A stretch of DNA of 47,762 bases from an uncultured Blautia sp. GTDB taxonomy: Bacteria; Bacillota; Clostridia; Lachnospirales; Lachnospiraceae. The notes beneath the pieces are model-generated. The model was not told the origin of the DNA. It was given only the letters and a program-made list of their open reading frames with translations, and made no database searches. The stretch spans positions 1 through 47,762 of the forward strand of contig NZ_CAKROJ010000012.1 of NCBI RefSeq assembly GCF_934372025.1, written 5' to 3'. Both the position numbers and the translations under genes were made by a program. This document shows, piece by piece, positions 1 through 7,064 of the stretch (within the stretch, counting starts at the first letter, position 1; every line of letters starts with the position of its first letter).

Positions 1-453
1 GCTGAGATCAAAGCAGCTGGTTCCGACCTTCAGTATGAAGTTGGTACTATGATCGAGATCCCGAGAGCAGCTCTTACAGCTGATGACATCGCTAAAGAAG
101 CTGACTTCTTCTGCTTCGGTACAAACGACCTTACACAGATGACATACGGCTTCTCCCGTGACGATGCAGGTAAATTCCTGAACGCTTACTATGATGCTAA
201 GATCTTCGAAAACGATCCATTCGCTAAACTTGACCAGGTTGGCGTTGGTAAACTTATGAAGATGGCAATCGAACTTGGAAGACCGGTTAACCCGAACCTC
301 CATGTAGGTATCTGTGGTGAGCACGGTGGAGATCCTTCTTCCGTAGAGTTCTGCCATAAGATCGGTCTTAACTATGTATCCTGCTCACCGTTCCGTGTAC
401 CGATCGCTCGTCTTGCAGCAGCACAGGCAGCTATCGCAGAAAAGAACGCTTAA
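1..453 (+). CDS. ppdK: Pyruvate phosphate dikinase, C-terminal part (5' end outside window)
   Basis: This is the last 150 residues of PPDK, which interconverts pyruvate, ATP and phosphate with PEP, AMP and pyrophosphate in the cytoplasm. The frame is open from base 1, so the gene enters from the left. The C-terminal PEP/pyruvate barrel is recognisable from the sequence VGTMIEIPRA, the FGTNDLTQ stretch, and GICGEHGGDP, which carries the catalytic Cys (codon 312-314) that shuttles a proton to pyruvate. The chain ends in the usual Ala-rich helix (RLAAAQAAIAEKNA). A strong terminator follows about 90 bp downstream, so ppdK ends its transcript here. The family call is near certain; only the N-terminal nucleotide-binding and phosphohistidine domains are not visible. 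Confidence 0.97.
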   Translation, partial: AEIKAAGSDLQYEVGTMIEIPRAALTADDIAKEADFFCFGTNDLTQMTYGFSRDDAGKFLNAYYDAKIFENDPFAKLDQVGVGKLMKMAIELGRPVNPNLHVGICGEHGGDPSSVEFCHKIGLNYVSCSPFRVPIARLAAAQAAIAEKNA

Positions 454-539
454 GGAATACTTGTCAACAGGCAAAGTAAAATATCCTGTTAAGGGGCAAA
501 ACGCCCATCCAACAGAATAATTGTCCAAGCATAAAAATC

Positions 540-583
540 GACCTTGTAGATCTGTAGAAATACAGATCCGCAAGGTCTTTTTT
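540..583 (+). terminator. Rho-independent terminator after ppdK
   Basis: A stem of GACCTTG paired with CAAGGTC, then a 2-nt internal mismatch, then GATCTGTA paired with TACAGATC around a GAAA tetraloop, followed by a run of six T. Textbook intrinsic terminator 87 bp after the ppdK stop. Confidence 0.93.
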
Positions 584-680
584 GTTATCATAGAGCAGCC
601 TTAACAGCGATTTTTCCCAAAAATGATTCTCCCAAAAACAAAACATAAAAAGGCAAAAACAGAAAAGAGAGGATCAAATA

Positions 681-1148
681 ATGAAAGAAAATAAAAAATT
701 AGAAACAAGTAACGCAGGAGTAGTGGCAGAAATTCCATCTGTCCAAATAACTGACAACCGCAAAGAAATAACAGAGCTGACAGAAGCGGAATTGAAAGAC
801 TTGGAACAGATAGCTAAACAATATGGGCGAGATTCATGGAAATATTCAGAATATCTCAAAAAGAATTTTAAACATATTGGAGAGGAAATTCCAGAAAATA
901 TACCATTCTCAGAATACCGTGATTATATTTTTAGGAATTTCCGAATAACAAAGCCAATGGAAGAATGGACTGATATAGATTATAAAGTCAATAACTCTTG
1001 GCAAAAAAGACTTTTGATTCTGTTTTCCATTAAAGAACATGGTTGGAAAGAACCGTTTGATGATAGGCAAAAGCGAATCATTGAAAGAGTCCGTAATGGT
1101 ACAGACTATGACATTTTAGCTGATGAGTGTCCTGAATGGTTTCAGTAA
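681..1148 (+). CDS. Hypothetical protein, 155 aa, in an orphan islet
   Basis: I do not recognise this family. The product is charged, soluble and without signal peptide or membrane segment. It is rich in Glu, Lys, Trp and Tyr, with a predicted helical N-terminal half (ELTEAELKDLEQIAKQ) and a C-terminal part with several Trp and Phe residues (EEWTDIDYKV, ECPEWFQ). A good ribosome site (GAGAGG) lies about 10 nt before the ATG. Its 3' end overlaps the 3' end of the opposite-strand gene at 1116-1451 by 33 bp. It sits alone between the ppdK terminator and a long gap, so no pathway can be inferred. Its AAA/GAA/ATA-heavy codon use differs from ppdK. A gene left by a mobile element is a reasonable guess, no more. 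Confidence 0.6.
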   Translation: MKENKKLETSNAGVVAEIPSVQITDNRKEITELTEAELKDLEQIAKQYGRDSWKYSEYLKKNFKHIGEEIPENIPFSEYRDYIFRNFRITKPMEEWTDIDYKVNNSWQKRLLILFSIKEHGWKEPFDDRQKRIIERVRNGTDYDILADECPEWFQ

Positions 1149-1451
1149 GTTGAGAAAAGGTTGTAAATTCCTATATTCAGCCCTTGCTTTAGAAAGAGCT
1201 TCTTCGTCATTAATGATTTTAGCATCATCAATTTCTCTTTTTAAGGCTTTGCGCTGATAGTCAATTACTGGCAATATAATAATCCAGTTTGATTTTACCC
1301 AATCGGCATTTACAACAACATCATCAATAGCATCAATGTAATCTCTACAAGTGACAACGGCATTGATTTTTGAATTAATGTTACCTATTGGGTCAAGCTG
1401 AATATGTAATAAATAATTGTTCAGGGCATTAAGAAGCGTATCTTTGTTCAT
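1116..1451 (-). CDS. Hypothetical protein, 111 aa, convergent with the preceding gene
   Basis: Unknown family. The product is a small soluble protein, mostly helical by eye: an N-terminal amphipathic stretch (LLNALNNYLLHIQLD), then IDAIDDVVVNADWVKSNW, then a charged helix (KREIDDAKIINDEEALSK). No signal peptide or membrane segment is seen. An excellent AGGAGG lies 8 nt before the ATG on the minus strand, which is the best evidence that this is a real gene. The 3' end overlaps the facing gene at 681-1148 by 33 bp, so the two transcripts would collide and form antisense RNA. No neighbour gives a function. Confidence 0.6.
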   Translation of the reverse strand: MNKDTLLNALNNYLLHIQLDPIGNINSKINAVVTCRDYIDAIDDVVVNADWVKSNWIIILPVIDYQRKALKREIDDAKIINDEEALSKARAEYRNLQPFLNLLKPFRTLIS

Positions 1452-1957
1452 AACAAACCTCCTGTATATGGTATAGAATTAGTGGCAGAACTACCCTAAT
1501 TATACAGCAAACCGGATAAAAGCGATAGCAAATTATACCAATACAGGAGAAATATGGAAGTGGCGTAAAACCGCCAAATTCGGCAACAAACCAGACAAAT
1601 AATAAATTGAGCGAATGTCAAGCCCAGAGCCGCAGAGCGGTGCGAAAGCAGGCTTTACATAAGGGAAATTTGTTATAAACTGTAAAATCGCCAAATTCTC
1701 GGTAGGGAAATTAAGGGTAAAGGCAAATTATTAACTCAATAAAATCGCAGTTTTATTAACCATGAAAACTGAACATTGAAAGAGGCATTTTAACCGATGT
1801 TTCTATAAAAATATAACCAGGTGCATTACTTTGGAGGTTGTGGGATTTGCCCCTTATGAGGTCGAGGGGTTTTGCCCCATAACAATACTTAGTTCCGAAT
1901 TATCGTATAAATACTATATTTATACATTGTGTCCAAACAGAGTAATATGATATATCA
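1452..1957. other. Gene-free gap of about 500 bp, possible mobile-element remnant
   Basis: No convincing gene on either strand. The stretch holds short repeated fragments: CGCCAAATTC occurs near 1572 and again near 1688, TTTGCCCC at 1846-1853 and again at 1871-1878, and a short CCGC/GCGG hairpin near 1630-1640. It ends in a strong terminator hairpin (1958-2001) that has no gene immediately upstream. A stranded terminator plus non-coding repeats suggests decay or excision of something once present, but no transposase, integrase or clear att sites are seen. Confidence 0.4.
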
Positions 1958-2001
1958 GGAACCCCGTTTTACAGGAAACTGTTTTGCGGGGTTTCTTTTT
2001 G
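1958..2001 (+). terminator. Stranded intrinsic terminator upstream of the MATE gene
   Basis: GAACCCCG pairs with CGGGGTTTC, with an inner ACAG/CTGT stem closed by a GAAA-like loop, followed by TTTTTG. The nearest plus-strand gene upstream ends about 800 bp away, so this terminator appears orphaned, or ends an RNA not recognised here. Confidence 0.8.
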
Positions 2002-2117
2002 TCTTTAATGACACTCTGTGGCAATATCAAAATACAAAAAGAGGTTGAAAAAGGAAAAACAGACTCGTATAATGGCATATGGAAATTGATAATAAACATT
2101 CAGATGGGGGAGTAGTT

Positions 2118-3479
2118 TTGAAAAAAAATAAATATGAAATTGATATGTGCAATGGTTCGATCATGAATAAACTGATCTCTTTTTCATTGCCATTGATGCT
2201 TTCCGGTATTCTGCAGCTCATGTTCAATGCTGTAGATATTATTGTAGTAGGTCAGTTCACCGGAAGCGAAGCACTTGCAGCTGTGGGTTCAACGACTGCA
2301 CTGATTGCTGTTTTTACGAATCTTTTTATTGGAATATCTCTTGGGGCAAATGTTCTCGCAGCACGTTTTTATGCAGCGGGAAAACACAAAGAAATGTCTG
2401 AGACCGTGCATACCTCGATCACACTGGCATTAATAAGTGGAATCGTCATGGCATTTGCAGGGCTTCTTTTTTCACGTCTGGCACTTGAGATTATGGCAAC
2501 GCCGGATAATGTCATTGATCAGTCCACTCTTTATATGCGGATTTATTTCCTAGGAATGCCGTTTTTTATGCTATACAACTATGGTGCTGCAATATTGAGA
2601 GCTGTTGGAGATACAAAACGTCCACTGCTTTATCTGATCATATCAGGTCTTGCAAATGCCGGATTAAATATGCTCCTCGTCATTGTATTTCATATGGGAG
2701 TTGCCGGTGTTGCCATTGGAACCATTGTTTCACAGTTTATTTCCTGTGTTTTGGTATTGAGATGCCTTTATTGTTCAGACAGCAGCTATCAGCTCCGTTT
2801 TTCCAGGCTGACAATAAAAGGCAAATATGCAGAACAGATTTTTCAGGTTGGGATCCCTGCCGGTATCCAGAGTACCGTCATCAATCTTTCCAATGCATTG
2901 CTGCAATCATCCGTCAATTCTTTTGGTTCAGTAGCTATGGCTGGATATACGGCTGCGAATAACATTTTTGGATTCCTGTATGTTTCAGTCAATTCTGTTA
3001 CGCAGTCCTGTATGAGCTTTACAAGCCAGAATTATGGTGTGCGCAAGACAAAACGTATGGACAGAGTCCTTCTGGACTGCGTTATTCTGTCCTTTGCATT
3101 TTCCTTTACATTAGGATGCGGAGCATATTTCTTTGGGGATAAATTACTGCGTCTTTATACCAGTGACCCAGATGTTATACAGTGTGGTATTGAAATTCTT
3201 GCCTACACGACTGTTCCGTATTTCTGCTGTGGGATTATGGATCTGATTCCCGGAGCACTTCGAGGAATGGGACGTTCAGGTGTGCCAATGATTTTATCCA
3301 TTATTGGTACTGTCGGAACACGTATTGTCTGGATTTTTGGCTTATTTCCACACCACAGAAGTCTGTCCTTCCTCTTTATTTCCTATCCGGCATCATGGAT
3401 CCTGACAATTGTGATGCAGGTCATCTGTTTTTATTTTGTCAGGAAAAAAGTACATAAAACCTTCTTAGTTACCACATAA
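2118..3479 (+). CDS. MATE-family multidrug/Na+ antiporter
   Basis: A polytopic inner-membrane exporter of the MATE (NorM/MepA/DinF) family, which expels cationic drugs or metabolites using a Na+ or H+ gradient. At 453 aa it has the usual family length, with about 12 hydrophobic segments in two pseudo-symmetric halves. The N-terminal MATE signature is clear (SLPLMLSGILQLMFNAVD, then a GSTTALIAVF stretch), and the second half begins around GIPAGIQSTVINLSNALLQS. The TTG start at 2118 is preferred because GGGGGAG sits 5 nt before it; the upstream ATG at 2079 in the same frame has no ribosome site. The gene stands alone between two terminators. Substrate cannot be told from sequence. Confidence 0.92.
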   Translation: MKKNKYEIDMCNGSIMNKLISFSLPLMLSGILQLMFNAVDIIVVGQFTGSEALAAVGSTTALIAVFTNLFIGISLGANVLAARFYAAGKHKEMSETVHTSITLALISGIVMAFAGLLFSRLALEIMATPDNVIDQSTLYMRIYFLGMPFFMLYNYGAAILRAVGDTKRPLLYLIISGLANAGLNMLLVIVFHMGVAGVAIGTIVSQFISCVLVLRCLYCSDSSYQLRFSRLTIKGKYAEQIFQVGIPAGIQSTVINLSNALLQSSVNSFGSVAMAGYTAANNIFGFLYVSVNSVTQSCMSFTSQNYGVRKTKRMDRVLLDCVILSFAFSFTLGCGAYFFGDKLLRLYTSDPDVIQCGIEILAYTTVPYFCCGIMDLIPGALRGMGRSGVPMILSIIGTVGTRIVWIFGLFPHHRSLSFLFISYPASWILTIVMQVICFYFVRKKVHKTFLVTT

Positions 3480-3512
3480 CCAAAAAACATGCCTGCCATT
3501 CTCGATGACCAA

Positions 3513-3546
3513 GTTACTGCGAACGGAGTGAACAGTAACATTTTTT
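3513..3546 (+). terminator. Intrinsic terminator after the MATE gene
   Basis: GTTACTG pairs with CAGTAAC across a 13-nt loop, followed by A then six T. It lies 34 bp after the MATE stop. Confidence 0.75.
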
Positions 3547-3578
3547 GTGAATTTTCAGAATATATACACCACATATTC

Positions 3579-3607
3579 TTGTATATTCGACAAAAACATG
3601 ATACTAT
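3579..3607 (+). promoter_or_regulatory. Possible sigma-A promoter for the lipoprotein gene
   Basis: TTGTAT at 3579-3584 and TACTAT at 3602-3607 with a 17-nt spacer, about 45 bp before the chosen start. The -35 is a weak match. Confidence 0.4.
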
Positions 3608-3649
3608 GTTTATATATTTACAAAACATATGGAATGGAGGCATTTTTGT

Positions 3650-5275
3650 ATGAATCAAGGCAGACGTTTTTTTAGGAAAACAACCGCAGCTGCATTAGGA
3701 ATTTCACTGATCGTATCCGGATGCAGTACCGTCTTCGCAGCAACTTCCTATAAGGAAGCTGAGAAAGAAGCGCTAAACAGGCTCACGGAAGCTCTTCCTG
3801 AAACCTGGGATGAATATCTTAGCCAATATGAAAAGGGCGTTAACGGAAGTCAATGCAACATTACTCTCAAAGTAGAAGACACCGGTCGTGCACTTGTCGG
3901 TGCATTAATGGGCGGTACCGATGTTTCATGGCTGCAGAATATTCGCCTTGACAGTAATGTCTCCATCAAAGACGGAGTGGAGGCAGTTGTTTCCTCAGTT
4001 CTTCTGAATGACAGCCAGATATGCGATTTTAATGTATATGTAGATCTTGCCAACTTGATGCAGTATATACAGATTCCTGAATTATCTGAAGCTTATATTA
4101 CAGCTCCGATTTCCTCTGGTACAGAAGATACTTCCGCAGAAGCACAGGAATTCTTAAGTACATATATGACAGCACTTTCGGATATTTCCAGTATGCTTCC
4201 GGATTCCAAAACTGTCACAACACTGTTGGACCGTTACGGAAACCTTATAATCGATAATGTAGAAGAGGGTGCTTCCGTTGAAGAGAGCCTGTCTGTTGAT
4301 GGTATCAGCGAAAGCTGCACTGCATACGAAGGTCTGATTTCCGAAAAATCTCTTACAGCAATGACAGAGAACATTCTTACATCTGCAAAAGATGATGCTG
4401 AAATCAAAGGATTATTTGAACAGTGGAGCGATTCTTCTGATGGAGAGAAACAATATCAGGAATTTCAGGCTACACTTGAGAGTTCATTAGACAGTATTCA
4501 TGCTGACGAATCTGCCAGCGAAGAGACTTTACTTTCTTCTAAAATATGGGTTAATACAGATGGTCAGATTGTCGGACGTCAGATAGGAGTCCAAGATGAA
4601 GAAACTAATGATATAGTTCCGATTTTCACATGGAAAGCACCTTCTTCCGATGACACCTCAGCTTTGTTGATTGAAATTTCAGCAGATGATTCTTCCCTTA
4701 CCCTGACTGGAAGCGGGAAAACAGCCGATGGTCTTCTTAATGGCAACTATGTATTTGCTATTGATGGAACAGAAACAGTTGATATTAATGTAGAGGATCT
4801 TGAAACAAAGCCAGAGAAACCTGGCTATTACAATGGAACCTTCAATCTTACATTCCCAACTTCATCTGAAACTGCTTCTGATGAAACCACAGAATCTGCT
4901 GCAAATCCACTGGCTGGCTTCGGAGCAGTATTAAAGCTTACCTCTGATGCTTCCAGCGAAACAAGTTCTCTGGATCTGACTGTTACTACATCAGGTGCTG
5001 CACTTGCTACACTTTCTATTACCGGTGAATATAGTGATGGTGTAGAGATTCCTGATCTTGCATCACTCGGCAAAACCTATGATGCTTCCAGTGACGAAGC
5101 TATGACAGAATATCTTACTGATGTTAACTGGGATACTTTTATTTCCAATGCAAAAGCGGCCGGTCTTCCGGATGAACTTGCCCTGCAGCTTGAAGCGGTA
5201 TTAAAATCCGCAGTGGAAAATGCGACTCAGCCGATTGAAGAAGAAAATACAACTGCTGAGGATAATGCAGCATAA
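3650..5275 (+). CDS. Large secreted lipoprotein of unknown function
   Basis: A 541-aa exported protein. The start at 3650 is chosen because GGAGG lies 9 nt upstream; an in-frame ATG at 3629 has none. The N-terminus has a basic region (GRRFFRK), a hydrophobic core and a lipobox ending VSGC, so Cys25 would be lipidated after signal peptidase II cleavage. The mature part is acidic and rich in Ser, Thr and Asp, without membrane segments, and looks like a beta-rich extracellular repeat protein (alternating stretches such as LTLTGSG, LSITGEY, LDLTVTTSG). It ends with a low-complexity acidic tail. I do not recognise a domain and assign no function. It is monocistronic: promoter-like sequence upstream, terminator hairpin downstream. 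Confidence 0.85.
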   Translation: MNQGRRFFRKTTAAALGISLIVSGCSTVFAATSYKEAEKEALNRLTEALPETWDEYLSQYEKGVNGSQCNITLKVEDTGRALVGALMGGTDVSWLQNIRLDSNVSIKDGVEAVVSSVLLNDSQICDFNVYVDLANLMQYIQIPELSEAYITAPISSGTEDTSAEAQEFLSTYMTALSDISSMLPDSKTVTTLLDRYGNLIIDNVEEGASVEESLSVDGISESCTAYEGLISEKSLTAMTENILTSAKDDAEIKGLFEQWSDSSDGEKQYQEFQATLESSLDSIHADESASEETLLSSKIWVNTDGQIVGRQIGVQDEETNDIVPIFTWKAPSSDDTSALLIEISADDSSLTLTGSGKTADGLLNGNYVFAIDGTETVDINVEDLETKPEKPGYYNGTFNLTFPTSSETASDETTESAANPLAGFGAVLKLTSDASSETSSLDLTVTTSGAALATLSITGEYSDGVEIPDLASLGKTYDASSDEAMTEYLTDVNWDTFISNAKAAGLPDELALQLEAVLKSAVENATQPIEEENTTAEDNAA

Positions 5276-5315
5276 ACAGAACTGACAAAATATAAAAATT
5301 AATAATATCAATAAT

Positions 5316-5359
5316 AAAAGAGGATATCCATCAGGCAGAAACCTTGAGGATATCCTCTT
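5316..5359. terminator. Bidirectional terminator between the lipoprotein and DUF1275 genes
   Basis: An 11-bp perfect stem, AGAGGATATCC (5319-5329) with GGATATCCTCT (5348-5358). The A-rich flank at 5312-5319 becomes a U tract for leftward transcripts. The right arm lies inside the last codons of the minus-strand gene. Confidence 0.75.
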
Positions 5360-6020
5360 CATTATTGACTTTACTGACTACTGGTTCCATATTGCACAAA
5401 ACAAAAGCGGATACTGTTGGAATAATTCCAAGCCAGGAGCCTTTCAGATTCAAAATCTGACAGGACAGAAAGGAGAGTGCAACACCGCCATAATAACAAA
5501 GCAGAACCTTTCCAAAGTATTGTCCCCTGTGAAGCGCTGATTTGTCTTTGCTGCACAGAAATTCAGTAAATCCTGTCACACACTGACGCAGATTATTCGT
5601 ACAGAATATTGAAGAGCTTGCAAAGCCGTCTGCCCCCTTAAAGGAGCACCACTGAAAAGCTGTTGCAAAAAATACAGGAAACAAAGCAATAAAAGCATTC
5701 ATTTCTGCAGGATAAAATCCGATAATCAGTAAAACAGTTGCATCTATCAGGATGCTGAGCCTTTTCAGATTCTGTTTTGACATTTTGTGCGTAAGCACCA
5801 CTGTTGCCGAAATGGAAATTATATAAATTACCAGCGCAATGATACGAAAAATCCATTGTTCATCTGCATTTCCCACTGCATCCATAGCAAGCGACAGCAT
5901 ATTTCCTGTCTGCGCGGATCCCAGAATATCATGTCTGTTCAAGACTCCGTAACCAACCATAAATCCGCCGATCAGTGTCACATTCAGATGCAATCTTCTT
6001 TCCAGGGTTGCTTCATCCAT
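5331..6020 (-). CDS. DUF1275 (YoaK-like) membrane protein
   Basis: A 229-aa integral membrane protein of the DUF1275/YoaK family, function unknown. The family signature is visible near the N-terminus: GGFMVGYGVL followed by a SAQTGNML segment, equivalent to the usual GGF...GNTV motif. Five or six hydrophobic segments follow (for example IIALVIYIISISATVVL, FIALFPVFFATAFQW, YYGGVALSFLSC). The ATG at 6020 is preferred since AAGGGATG precedes it; an upstream in-frame ATG at 6044 has no ribosome site. It is divergent from a LysR regulator, and this arrangement often means that the regulator controls the neighbour; that is inference. The terminator hairpin overlaps its last codons. Confidence 0.85.
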   Translation of the reverse strand: MDEATLERRLHLNVTLIGGFMVGYGVLNRHDILGSAQTGNMLSLAMDAVGNADEQWIFRIIALVIYIISISATVVLTHKMSKQNLKRLSILIDATVLLIIGFYPAEMNAFIALFPVFFATAFQWCSFKGADGFASSSIFCTNNLRQCVTGFTEFLCSKDKSALHRGQYFGKVLLCYYGGVALSFLSCQILNLKGSWLGIIPTVSAFVLCNMEPVVSKVNNEEDILKVSA

Positions 6021-6074
6021 TAAAATCATCCCTTTTCTTTTCATTGTTTTTTATTATAATCTTGCAGATATATA

Positions 6075-6103
6075 TTGTAAAATTGATATTTTATCTATAT
6101 AAT
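6075..6103 (+). promoter_or_regulatory. Probable lysR promoter in a divergent AT-rich regulatory region
   Basis: TTGTAA (6075-6080), 17-nt spacer, TATAAT (6098-6103). The whole 6045-6149 interval is extremely AT-rich with dyad-like T-rich/A-rich blocks, as expected for a LysR-type operator shared by divergent genes. No unique operator could be fixed. Confidence 0.5.
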
Positions 6104-6149
6104 ATAAATTACGTTTATATTTATACTATTACATATGGAGGAAATTGCA

Positions 6150-7064
6150 TTGACCTATCAAGACATTCATACATTCCTTACCATTGCTTCCAGTTCGTCT
6201 TTATCAAAAGCAGCCGAGAGTCTGTTTGTGTCTCAGCCGGCACTCAGCCACCGTCTTTCCGCACTGGAAGAAGAACTTGGAACAGAACTGATCATACGCA
6301 GCAAGGGATCCCGTACATTGGAACTTACTGATGCCGGAGAACGCTTTATTCCCATAGCACGAAAATGGGAGCAGCTGTGGATTGAAACCGGAAAGATAAA
6401 ATTTGATCAGCCCTCAGAACACCTTCGGATCGTAAATGTGGACAGTCTGAATTTTTATTTCATGCCACAGGTAATCGAAAGTTTTCTGAATAAGCATTCC
6501 AAATGCAGTCTGCACATCAATACTATGCAGTCCAATCTTTCCTACAAAGCAATAGAAAACAAAGAAGCGGATCTTGGTCTTATCACCAATCCCCACTTCT
6601 TCAAAAAAGTTCAGACGATTCCTCTTTTTGAGGAACAGCTCGTTTTTGTATGCAGCAAGAATGCCCGTTATCAGGACAAAATCCTTCCATCACAGCTGAG
6701 CAGTACCGATGAAATATACATTCCCTGGAGCAACACCTTTCTTATGTGGCATGATTACTGGTTCGGCAGCAATCCAGAGGTCAAAGTCATGCTTGACAAC
6801 ATGGCATTGCTTCGTCAGCTGCTTGATCTCAAGGACAGCTGGGCGATTATGCCGGCAACGCTTGCCCGCAAACTTGCCGAAAAAGAAAACTGCCGGATCG
6901 TATCGCTGGAAAACGGACCGGAATACCGCACCTGTTATGCGATCATGAATGATCAGCGAAATGCCCGGCCACTGGTCACAGAATTTCTGCACGAGCTTAC
7001 CCGCACAGTAAGTAAAAATCCGGAAATTACTGTTCTGGATTCTCAGTTTCACCAGAATCTGTAG
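6150..7064 (+). CDS. LysR-family transcriptional regulator
   Basis: A 304-aa DNA-binding regulator of normal LysR length. The N-terminal winged helix-turn-helix is plain (residues about 1-60: HTFLTIASSSSLSKAAESL, SQPALSHRLSALEEELGTEL, ending LTDAGERF). A periplasmic-binding-like effector domain follows from about residue 90 (LRIVNVDSLNFYFMP, ADLGLITNPHF, LVFVCSKN). The start is a TTG at 6150: GGAGG at 6137-6141 lies 8 nt before it and would be inside the frame if the ATG at 6135 were used. It is divergent from the DUF1275 gene and convergent with the CapA-like gene, overlapping it by 38 bp. The effector is unknown. Confidence 0.93.
   Translation: MTYQDIHTFLTIASSSSLSKAAESLFVSQPALSHRLSALEEELGTELIIRSKGSRTLELTDAGERFIPIARKWEQLWIETGKIKFDQPSEHLRIVNVDSLNFYFMPQVIESFLNKHSKCSLHINTMQSNLSYKAIENKEADLGLITNPHFFKKVQTIPLFEEQLVFVCSKNARYQDKILPSQLSSTDEIYIPWSNTFLMWHDYWFGSNPEVKVMLDNMALLRQLLDLKDSWAIMPATLARKLAEKENCRIVSLENGPEYRTCYAIMNDQRNARPLVTEFLHELTRTVSKNPEITVLDSQFHQNL

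Noticed and set aside
1625..1665. Possible remnant of a coding sequence around the CCGC/GCGG hairpin
   Set aside because: No frame extends more than about 20 codons and no family could be named.
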